DNA of 64,000 bases from Kyrpidia spormannii (lineage in GTDB: Bacteria; Bacillota; Bacilli; Kyrpidiales; Kyrpidiaceae), in contig NZ_CP024955.1 of the NCBI RefSeq assembly GCF_002804065.1, positions 372,001-436,000 of the forward strand. Direction: 5' to 3'. Shown here in pieces: positions 40,439 through 46,954 of this stretch. Position numbers and translations under genes: made by a program. Each line of letters starts with the position of its first letter. The first letter of the stretch is position 1. The notes beneath the pieces were generated by a model that worked only from the letters and a program-made list of their open reading frames with translations, searched no databases and was not told where the DNA came from.

Positions 40439-40492
40439 ACCGTGATGACTGTACTCATGGTGATGACTGTTCACATGGTGATGACTGTTCAC
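40439..40492. repeat. Three 18-bp tandem repeats
   Basis: Units at 40439-40456 (diverged), 40457-40474 and 40475-40492 (identical, ATGGTGATGACTGTTCAC). They lie between the HTH gene and the ArpU-like gene and look like protein-binding sites. Confidence 0.85.
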
Positions 40493-40630
40493 ACGGTATT
40501 AACCCTGGAGCGGTACGCATAGCCGTAACGAATCGCCGTCAAGCGTAACAAGGGTAACAAGCTGGCCGGGGAGCGGAACAAGGCGCACACAAAAACAACC
40601 CCATGCACTGGGGACGGCGGGGGTGGCCTT

Positions 40631-41062
40631 ATGAAGCTGGCGAAGGAGAAGCGGCGGGAGATTGTCAGGGCCCTGAAGTTGTACCGTTTGTATGTGCAGG
40701 CGGGCGTCCATCCGGGGTACGAGCCACGAATCACGCCCGCTTATTCCCTGGCCCCCAGCGGAGAGACGAACGTTGTGCAGGATTCGACCGGCGACACTGC
40801 CCAGCGCAACACAGACGGCGAGCGCGAACGCCGGGAGCACGTGGAGAGGGTGCACCGGGCCCTTGAAGCGCTCAAGCCGATGGAGCGGCGGATCATCGAA
40901 TGCGCGTATTTCCGGGACATGACGACGATTGAGATCTGCGAGGAACTGGCGATCTGCGAACGAACCGCCCACCGGACGAAGGCTACCGCCCTGGTGAAGC
41001 TGGCCATTGTGTTTGGTCTCCTGACCCCGGAGGAAGAGCGGGAGGCGGCGGAGGTGCTGTAA
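40631..41062 (+). CDS. ArpU/sigma-region-4-like transcription factor
   Basis: 143 residues. The C-terminal half, LKPMERRIIECAYFRDMTTIEICEELAICERTAHRTKATALVKLA, resembles sigma region 4 or ArpU-type phage late regulators (YFRDMTTIEI-C, helix-turn-helix). The N-terminal half is basic, then polar. A G-rich site precedes ATG 40631. In phages and satellites such genes switch on late or packaging functions. Confidence 0.75.
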   Translation: MKLAKEKRREIVRALKLYRLYVQAGVHPGYEPRITPAYSLAPSGETNVVQDSTGDTAQRNTDGERERREHVERVHRALEALKPMERRIIECAYFRDMTTIEICEELAICERTAHRTKATALVKLAIVFGLLTPEEEREAAEVL

Positions 41063-41455
41063 CCTAAGAATTCCTAAGCCGCACGTGCATCGAACGTGCA
41101 AGGCACGTGATGCGCACGTGCAGTTTCGGACATCCGCCGGACCTCTCGAGGACCTCCCGAGGACACACGACGCGCATCTTGGCGCTGATGTGCGGCATTG
41201 TGCGGCCTTTTGCGGTGCTCTGCGGCGGCGGGAACTTCCCGGAGTTTCCCGGAATTTCCGGGAATCGCCCGGAAAGCAGTCAGACCCCGCCAACCTGAGC
41301 CGGTGGCCGGAACAGCATTCCGCTCATCCTCATCCTGAGCAGTGGCCGGACCCCCGCCGAGCCCCACGGGGACCCACGGGGTAGACGACAAGAGGCCGGG
41401 ACAGTTCCCGGCCCATGATAACAAATGCTAACATGCTAAGGTATGCTAAGTTTTG
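41063..41455. other. Non-coding region rich in short repeats between convergent gene clusters
   Basis: No gene is supported. It contains GCACGTGC at 41081-41088 and 41114-41121 with two partial copies between, several TTCCCGGA-type boxes near 41236-41272, a hairpin GGCCGGGA/TCCCGGCC (41394-41413), and three ATGCTAA boxes starting at 41425, 41433 and 41443. Confidence 0.6.
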
Positions 41456-41761
41456 TTAAGCCCTTCGCCTCTCCGCGTACTCACGGCTCAGGCGCTCATG
41501 GAGCCGGACAGCATCCCGCAGGAGCGCCTGCACTCCCGCTTCCCCTTCCAGGGCGCGGACGACGATGGCCTTCTCCGTGCCCGAGACCTCCACCACGTCC
41601 GCCCAAAAGTCGGTGTCCGCCTCGGAGACGAGCATCGGCGTGGCCGTCTCATAGCTCCAGGCCGGGTACAGGTTGTCGGCGAGAGCAATGCCGGGTAGCG
41701 GCTCAAGGCCCACGACGATGGGCCGCCCTCCGAATCGGCGCTCGTAGATGGCGTATCTCAT
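41456..41761 (-). CDS. Element orphan protein, 101 residues
   Basis: Starts MRYAIYERRFGGRPIVVG and contains YPAWSYETATPMLV, then a helical C terminus (VQALLRDAVRLHERLSREYAE). ATG 41761 overlaps the stop of the preceding gene (ATGA). No family recognised. Last gene of the integrase operon. Confidence 0.65.
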   Translation of the reverse strand: MRYAIYERRFGGRPIVVGLEPLPGIALADNLYPAWSYETATPMLVSEADTDFWADVVEVSGTEKAIVVRALEGEAGVQALLRDAVRLHERLSREYAERRRA

Positions 41762-42123
41762 TGCGAGACCCCCTCTGCGCTCATCGGGTGCTCGATCGGC
41801 TCCCAACCGTTCCCCGTCCACGCCCATGCTTCCCCCATCTGTGGCGGCTCCATGTCGGAAAACGACTCCCAGGATTCGAGCCACGAGTAGCCCGGAGCGG
41901 GGTGCCAAACGAAGGATTCGACGCAGAAAGTCACGTCCCCCGCCCGGAACTGGGTGAACCACGACGTTCCATGTCCGCACGAATCCTCATGCTCGTCCCG
42001 CCAACAGGCGACCGGCTGAGGCTTCTCCGGGACTTCAAGCGTCTCCGCCGGTACGGTGTCCCTGTTTCGGTGGCCGCCCTCCACGCGGACGAACCAACGC
42101 CCGTTTGTCTGGTATGCGATCAT
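41758..42123 (-). CDS. Element orphan protein, 121 residues
   Basis: Starts MIAYQTNGRWFVRVEGGH behind GGGAGGGC. It is rich in Trp (SWFTQF, SWLESWESF, AWAWTGNGW) with three Cys (CWRDEHEDSCGHG, FCVESF). Not recognised. Its stop overlaps the following gene start. Confidence 0.65.
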   Translation of the reverse strand: MIAYQTNGRWFVRVEGGHRNRDTVPAETLEVPEKPQPVACWRDEHEDSCGHGTSWFTQFRAGDVTFCVESFVWHPAPGYSWLESWESFSDMEPPQMGEAWAWTGNGWEPIEHPMSAEGVSQ

Positions 42124-42146
42124 CCGCCTTGCCCTCCCCTCTTGAT

Positions 42147-42341
42147 TCACCACGTCCGCCGCCGGTGAACGTCTTCCAGCCACGGGACGAGGACCGTATC
42201 TTTCCACTGCCGGAGCTCCATGACCCGCCGTCCCTTGGTCTTATCGAACGGGGACAGCCGGGACACGTCCTTGACCTGCCTGACGAACCATGCGATGGCT
42301 TCCGCCGGTGACAGCGCGGTGATGTCCGGGAACTCAGTCAC
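42147..42341 (-). CDS. Element orphan protein, 64 residues
   Basis: GTG start behind GGGAGGG. It reads TEFPDITALSPAEAIAWF then KDVSRLSPFDKTKGRR and a Trp-rich end. It overlaps the upstream gene by eight bases. Function unknown. Confidence 0.6.
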   Translation of the reverse strand: MTEFPDITALSPAEAIAWFVRQVKDVSRLSPFDKTKGRRVMELRQWKDTVLVPWLEDVHRRRTW

Positions 42342-42615
42342 GGGAAGCCCTCCCCGATGACAGCATCTCAGCCAGCGCATTGAGCCCTTGACCCCGCAAG
42401 TCTCGGATGAATGATCGGAGGAGCGAATCACCGGCGTGGTACTCCCCGGAGAACACAGGGCGTTTGAAGACCGGGTAGAAGTTGCCGTCGTCGTCCCGGT
42501 AAGCGGGTGTCTCGTAGTCCACTCTGATTGTCGCCGCATCGGCGTCCCCGCCGACGGTGAGCCAGTAGATTCCCCCGCTCTTGTCCCTGACCATGAACAT
42601 CTGAGGCGTGCTCAT
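42334..42615 (-). CDS. Element orphan protein, 93 residues
   Basis: Starts MSTPQMFMVRDKSGGIYWL; GGAAGGTGA precedes it and its start overlaps the upstream stop (ATGA). It contains RDDDGNFYPVFKRPVFSGEY and an amphipathic C-terminal helix. No family recognised. Confidence 0.65.
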   Translation of the reverse strand: MSTPQMFMVRDKSGGIYWLTVGGDADAATIRVDYETPAYRDDDGNFYPVFKRPVFSGEYHAGDSLLRSFIRDLRGQGLNALAEMLSSGRASRD

Positions 42616-42782
42616 CGTTTCACCTTCCTTGCCCGAAGCATGCTCATGCCCGTCCAATGGTCATTGGGCCGCAGGCCGCGCATCTTGCAATACTGCCTTT
42701 TGGCGTCCCGGCTGTCATAGGCCCAAAAAGGGTACCACGGCCCGTTTGGAGACTTGACCTCGTAGAGGCACTTCACTTTCAT
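42612..42782 (-). CDS. Element orphan protein, 56 residues
   Basis: MKVKCLYEVKSPNGPWYPFW then AYDSRDAKRQYCKMRGLRP, a small basic beta-rich protein. It begins one base after the integrase stop and overlaps the next gene by four bases. Function unknown. Confidence 0.65.
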   Translation of the reverse strand: MKVKCLYEVKSPNGPWYPFWAYDSRDAKRQYCKMRGLRPNDHWTGMSMLRARKVKR

Positions 42783-42783
42783 G

Positions 42784-43701
42784 TCACTTCACCTTCCTCG
42801 CCCGGGTGCGCTGGGGCAGGAGGTTGGCCACGGGGGACGCGACGGCGTGCTGTTCGTGGAGATCGGCATCGGCCAGGGCGATGTAGCGCCGCGTCATGGT
42901 GATATCGGCGTGTCCCAGCTGGCGCTGGAGGGCGAAGACATGGCCGCCCCCCCGCAAGAACATGACGGCAGAACTGTGGCGAAGCATGTACGGCGTGACT
43001 CGGGCACCGAGCTTGCGCCCATATTGGCGCATTATTCGCGACCAGCTTTCCTCTGCCAACTTGCGGCCAGAGGCGGAGGCAAAGACGGGGACGCTGTCAT
43101 CCCAGTCGGCTGGGCGGACACTTAGAAGCTTGCGAATGGCCTTCGCTGTCTGCGGACTGATGACGACCGTCCTGGAGACTCGCGCCTTAGCCACATGGGC
43201 AGGTATGGTAATTTCCAGTGAGGCAAGGTTCAGGTCTCGCGGCGTTAGCTGAAGCGCCTCACCTGGGCGCACTCCGCTGTCCAACTGAAACAGCATCAAA
43301 GCGTAGTCCCGGACCCCCACGAAAGCGCTCTGGTTTGGCAATCTCAGGAGCTTCGATAGGATGTCATCGGGCAGGTGACGTGGCGTTTGATCCTCGCGGC
43401 GTTGCTTGATCCCCTTGGTCGGATTCCCAGAGACAAGCCCTTCGTCGGCGGCCCAATTGAAAAACGAGCGCAACACTCGAAGCTGTTGGTTATGATAGCT
43501 GGCGGCTAACCCCCGGATGTCCGTGAAGTGTTGCAGGACGGCCCGACGGAGGCGGTCGGCGTCCGGCCAGGCGCTCTGAGCTTCGGGGCGGCGGAAAAAG
43601 GCCCCGACAATTCTCCGATAGTCCCGAACGGTGTAATGTGACCGCCCTTCGGCTCGCTTGAATAGGATGAATGTCGAGAGCGATTCTTGCCATGTCTGCA
43701 T
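42784..43701 (-). CDS. int: Tyrosine-family site-specific integrase
   Basis: 305 residues. A SAM-like N-terminal core-binding domain (STFILFKRAEGRSHYTVRDYRRIVG...) precedes the catalytic domain with Arg in DSGVRPGEALQL, MLRHSSAVMFL (HxxR region), LGHADITMTRRYI (His and nucleophile Tyr). ATG 43701 is seven bases after AGGAGGG; the frame is open 15 codons further. The gene ends the element beside attR and heads a five-gene minus-strand operon. Confidence 0.93.
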   Translation of the reverse strand: MQTWQESLSTFILFKRAEGRSHYTVRDYRRIVGAFFRRPEAQSAWPDADRLRRAVLQHFTDIRGLAASYHNQQLRVLRSFFNWAADEGLVSGNPTKGIKQRREDQTPRHLPDDILSKLLRLPNQSAFVGVRDYALMLFQLDSGVRPGEALQLTPRDLNLASLEITIPAHVAKARVSRTVVISPQTAKAIRKLLSVRPADWDDSVPVFASASGRKLAEESWSRIMRQYGRKLGARVTPYMLRHSSAVMFLRGGGHVFALQRQLGHADITMTRRYIALADADLHEQHAVASPVANLLPQRTRARKVK

Positions 43702-43802
43702 GCAGGTCCCTCCTAACGGCTTGTGTACTGCGTCAACAGCGTCCAAGTACCGGCGAAAAAAGTCCGGACCCCAGCGAGGCGGCAGGCCCGGGAATCCAAG
43801 GC

Positions 43803-43901
43803 ACGGCTCTGCGAAAAGAACCGGAGTTTTCCCGGTACTTTAACCGCGTGTGGGAGGAGTTGAAAGATCATGTCTGGGTTTGAGCAGTTTGGGGAGTTGG
43901 A
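43803..43901 (+). repeat. Right attachment repeat (attR)
   Basis: Partner of 35223-35321, one mismatch (T43875). It supplies the permease with its ribosome site and start and carries a spare copy of the ATPase C terminus ending DHVWV. Confidence 0.95.
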
Positions 43902-44748
43902 TGAAAAAGGATGGGGCGGGATGGCGGAGAATCCGGCGGCGACCCGGGCTGTGCCCAGTGCGGCCTATCGGGCTTACCTGCGGTGGCAACGGGGACGAAT
44001 TCGCCGCATCCGAGCGGGGCGGTGGCTGCTGCTCCTGGTGGTGCTGGGGATTTGGGAGCTTGCGGCCAGGCTGCACTGGGTCGATCCCATGTTGACCAGC
44101 ATGCCGTCCCAGATCGCCACCAGTTTCTGTGCCTTGGCCGGGCAGGGGCAAATCGGTTATCACACCTGGGTGACGGTCCAGGAGACACTGGGGGGATTCG
44201 TCTTGTCCATGGCGGTGGGCGGGTTGGCCGCAGTGGTCCTGTGGTGGTCTTCGTTCCTCTCCAAGGTGCTGGAGCCGTACCTCGTCGTCCTCAATGCACT
44301 GCCCAAAGTGGCAATGGGGCCGATTTTTTATATTTGGCTGGGGGACCGAAATTCTATCTATGGGATGGCGGTGGCCATTTCCATTGTGGTGACGGTCCTG
44401 ATGCTGGAGTCCGGCTTCCGGGAGGCCGGCCGGGACAAATTGAAGTTGATGGAGTCCCTGGGGGCAACGAGATGGCAGATGTTCAAGCTCGTCGTCCTCC
44501 CGGCTTCGGTTCCCAGTCTGGTGGCGACCATGAAGGTCAACATCGGGTTGACGTTGGTCGGCGTGATCATGGGGGAGTTCCTCTCTTCCAAGGCGGGGCT
44601 CGGGTTCCTGATTCTCTATGGCGGCCAAGTGTTCCAAATGAATCTCGTGATGACCAGCATTGCGCTTCTGGTCATCGTCTCCATCGTGTTGTATGGCCTG
44701 ATTGTTGTGGCGGGGCGTCTGCTGCAGAAGCGATACCGTTTTGAGTGA
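43870..44748 (+). CDS. ABC transporter permease (SsuC/ThiX-like), start inside attR
   Basis: 292 residues with about six membrane segments. The cytoplasmic EAA loop is ESLGATRWQMFKLVVLPASVPSLVATMKVNIGLT. The first 11 residues lie in attR. It belongs with the binding protein and ATPase at 33.3-35.3 kb. After integration it must be transcribed from inside the element or from a new promoter. Confidence 0.9.
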   Translation: MSGFEQFGELDEKGWGGMAENPAATRAVPSAAYRAYLRWQRGRIRRIRAGRWLLLLVVLGIWELAARLHWVDPMLTSMPSQIATSFCALAGQGQIGYHTWVTVQETLGGFVLSMAVGGLAAVVLWWSSFLSKVLEPYLVVLNALPKVAMGPIFYIWLGDRNSIYGMAVAISIVVTVLMLESGFREAGRDKLKLMESLGATRWQMFKLVVLPASVPSLVATMKVNIGLTLVGVIMGEFLSSKAGLGFLILYGGQVFQMNLVMTSIALLVIVSIVLYGLIVVAGRLLQKRYRFE

Positions 44749-44778
44749 AAGCGGGCAAGAGAAACGTGATAGAAACTT

Positions 44779-44804
44779 GGGGCGGTCGCGCGGGCCGCCC
44801 TTTC
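44779..44804 (+). terminator. Terminator after the ABC permease
   Basis: GGGCGG (44780-44785) pairs with CCGCCC (44795-44800), followed by TTTC. Confidence 0.65.
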
Positions 44805-44951
44805 ACGCGGCGTCATGGGGAGAATAAACTCGACAAAACTGAGGCAAAATCTGGGATGTTCGATGACAATATGTCCCGGGTAGTGGTTTTTTTCCTCGCT
44901 TTTTGAAATACTGAAAGAGGAACCTGATGTCCCAACAGGGAGGGGAGCCTC

Positions 44952-45152
44952 ATGAAAGAGAACGTTGGGAAAGTGGACCGCATCGTTCGAGCCGTGATTG
45001 GAATCGTTTTGTTGGCACTGTTGTTCATCTTGCCGGGCAATGCCAAGTATATCGGTCTTATCGGCATCATTCCCTTGTTCACGGCGGTGGCGAAATGGTG
45101 TCCCCTGTATTCGTTGTTTGGCATCAACACCTGTCGGCGGGTGAATCGGTAG
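44952..45152 (+). CDS. DUF2892 small membrane protein
   Basis: 66 residues, KVDRIVRAVIGIVLLALLF, then LIGIIPLFTAVAKWCPLYSLFGINTC, the two-helix DUF2892 pattern with its CPLY and C-terminal Cys. GGGAGGGGAG precedes the ATG. These domains often accompany rhodaneses; function unknown. Confidence 0.85.
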   Translation: MKENVGKVDRIVRAVIGIVLLALLFILPGNAKYIGLIGIIPLFTAVAKWCPLYSLFGINTCRRVNR

Positions 45153-45195
45153 GTGGACGGCTGAAACGATCATGCGAGCAGGAGAATGTGCGGAA

Positions 45196-45223
45196 AAGGC
45201 GGGCGATGGGGCCCGCCTTTTTG
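45196..45223 (+). terminator. Terminator after the DUF2892 gene
   Basis: A 9-bp stem AAGGCGGGC (45196-45204) with 45211-45219, a 6-base loop and a run of Ts. Confidence 0.85.
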
Positions 45224-45720
45224 CGTTCCTCCCCATTGCCAACATGGCCGGGAGGTTGAATTTCTCGATCTCGCTGCTGGTTCTCCTACGGTGTCTACTC
45301 GAAGGTCATGATCGCCGTCATCCACCACGCGAATACGACAGCCGGAGAGATGGCGCGACCTGTCGACTTCGGGAAGCGGATCATTTCTTCAGGCAGGGTG
45401 ACGGCAATCATGCCGAAAGATTCCGTTTGCCCGAAGCCCTGAATGAGAACAGCTTTCGGAAACCACCGCAGTACCGCCTCTGGGCGAAGGCGAGTTCTCC
45501 CTCGCCGGACCCGGGGCCTATGAACGGGCGGCTTTCGCTCTGGAGACGCTTAGCAAACGGTATGAGCGCTTTTATAACGGCCGGGACGAAAATCGCTACG
45601 ATCCCGAGGGGATGACGACCCAAGCGGAGGCGGTGGCCCTGTTGTTGGGGGCCCGGAGCAAAGGTGGCCCGGTGACGGGCCTGGCAGCCGGTCAGATTCC
45701 ATCTTCCGGCACGCATTGGG
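45224..45720. other. 500-base region with probable decayed reading frames
   Basis: No intact gene. Two short stretches have natural protein composition in different frames, MIAVIHHANTTAGEMARPVD (near 45309) and AAFALETLSKRYERFYNGRD (near 45530). This suggests a frameshifted remnant, but I do not recognise a family. Confidence 0.4.
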
Positions 45721-45721
45721 C

Positions 45722-45727
45722 TATAAT
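45722..45727 (+). promoter_or_regulatory. -10 box of the aldo/keto reductase gene
   Basis: A consensus TATAAT at 45722-45727, only 21 bases before the TTG start, giving a very short leader. No good -35 box is seen. Confidence 0.45.
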
Positions 45728-45747
45728 GTCTGTTGGAGGTGTCGGAG

Positions 45748-46734
45748 TTGGAGCAAACAAAACTTGGCCGTTCGAACATCCAAGTCAGCCGAATCGGGTT
45801 GGGAACCTGGGCGATCGGCGGATGGATGTGGGGTGGAACGGACGAACAAGAATCCATACGGACCATTCTGCGGGCGCTGGAACTGGGGATCAACCTGATC
45901 GACACCGCTCCCGCCTACGGGGCGGGCTTGTCGGAGGAGATCGTGGGGAAGGCCGTGAAACAGTACGGCCATCGGGAAGACGTGGTCATCGCCACGAAGG
46001 TCGGCCTTGAACTGCTGCCTGGTGGCGGGGTCCGGCGAAATGCGACCAAACAGGCGCTCCAGAAGGAGCTCGATGATTCCCTGCGCCGACTGCAGACCGA
46101 TTACATCGACCTCTACCAGGTGCACTGGCCGGATCCCCTCGTGCCCGTCGCGGAAATCGCTGATACCCTTCACGACATGTTAAAAGCGGGCAAGATCCGA
46201 GCCGTGGGTGTGAGCAATTTTTCACCCGCCCAGATGGAGGAATGGCTATCTGTGGCACCCCTTCACACCGCCCAGCCCCCTTACAATATTTTTGAGCGGG
46301 AGATCGAAAAGGACGTTCTCCCGTTCTGTCGGGAGCACGGGATCGCCACCTTGATGTACGGGAGTTTGTGCCGGGGGCTGCTCACGGGCAAAATGAAACG
46401 GGAGACCACCTTCCAGGGGGACGATCTGCGCAAGACGGATCCGAAGTTTCAGCAGCCCCGCTATGATCAATACCTCTCAGCGGTGGAGCAAATCTCGGCC
46501 ATTGCCCGGGAGTACAACAAGACGATGCCCCAGTTCTCCGTTCGCTGGGTGCTCGATCAGCCGGGGGCGTCGGTGGCCCTGTGGGGGGCGCGGCACCCCG
46601 AACAATTGGCCGATGTGCCCGGGGTGGACGGATGGCACATCCGGGCGCAAGATTTGAAACGGGTGGACGAGATCCTCGAGAGGAGCGTCACCGATCCGGT
46701 GGGGCCGGAGTTTATGGCTCCGCCGTCCAGGTAA
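45748..46734 (+). CDS. Aldo/keto reductase
   Basis: 328 residues of the NADPH-dependent AKR barrel. Catalytic Asp and Tyr lie in NLIDTAPAYGAG, Lys in VIATKVGLE and His in YQVHWPDP, and GVSNFSPAQM and the cofactor segment near the C terminus are typical. TTG 45748 is six bases after GGAGGTG. Substrate unknown. Confidence 0.9.
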   Translation: MEQTKLGRSNIQVSRIGLGTWAIGGWMWGGTDEQESIRTILRALELGINLIDTAPAYGAGLSEEIVGKAVKQYGHREDVVIATKVGLELLPGGGVRRNATKQALQKELDDSLRRLQTDYIDLYQVHWPDPLVPVAEIADTLHDMLKAGKIRAVGVSNFSPAQMEEWLSVAPLHTAQPPYNIFEREIEKDVLPFCREHGIATLMYGSLCRGLLTGKMKRETTFQGDDLRKTDPKFQQPRYDQYLSAVEQISAIAREYNKTMPQFSVRWVLDQPGASVALWGARHPEQLADVPGVDGWHIRAQDLKRVDEILERSVTDPVGPEFMAPPSR

Positions 46735-46746
46735 TCCGTTCACGTG

Positions 46747-46776
46747 GAAGGGACCAGTTTCGGCCGGTCCCTTTCG
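46747..46776 (+). terminator. Terminator after the aldo/keto reductase
   Basis: A stem AAGGGACC with GGTCCCTT around a short loop, followed by TTCGC. Confidence 0.75.
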
Positions 46777-46801
46777 CATGTTGCCCGGCATACGTGTTGT
46801 T

Positions 46802-46820
46802 GCCCGGCATGGGCGTTGAC
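46802..46820 (+). repeat. 19-base copy of the group II intron 5' region
   Basis: Identical to intron positions 47422-47440 (GCCCGGCATGGGCGTTGAC), with weaker similarity continuing downstream. It lies 135 bases before the interrupted gene and looks like a degenerate intron fragment. Confidence 0.6.
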
Positions 46821-46954
46821 CAGGTGGAATCCAGCCCGATGAGCCGGATACGCACAGTATTCGGGCGGATGACGGGCAAATCGGCGATTGCTATACTGGG
46901 AATAGACAGAACTATTTTTTCTGGTCGTTTATTGGGAACAGGAGCGTGGGCGAG

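Larger units (their letters stand above)
35223..43901. mobile_element. 8.58-kb integrative element with tyrosine integrase (phage-satellite-like or integrative replicon)
   Basis: Bounded by 99-bp direct repeats (35223-35321 and 43803-43901, one mismatch) and carrying an integrase gene next to the right repeat. Contents in order: Cro-like regulator, winged-helix protein, prim-pol, DUF3987 ATPase, symmetric box array, small orphan proteins, terminase-small-like HTH protein, ArpU/sigma-4-like protein, then a minus-strand integrase operon. There are no capsid, portal, tail, large-terminase, lysis or conjugation genes. It splits an ABC transporter operon between ATPase and permease without breaking either gene. 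Confidence 0.9.

Noticed and set aside
39983-40492. His-rich minus-strand frame (SHHHVNSHHH pattern)
   Set aside because: The pattern is produced by translating the 18-bp tandem repeats; the frame is antisense to a clear HTH gene and has no start signal.
35322-43802. Ordinary prophage
   Set aside because: No portal, capsid, tail, large terminase, holin or lysin genes; 8.6 kb is too short for a tailed phage.
45172-45615. 147-residue plus-strand frame
   Set aside because: It begins before a terminator, has no ribosome site and a composition unlike real proteins; other frames in the region look more natural but are broken.
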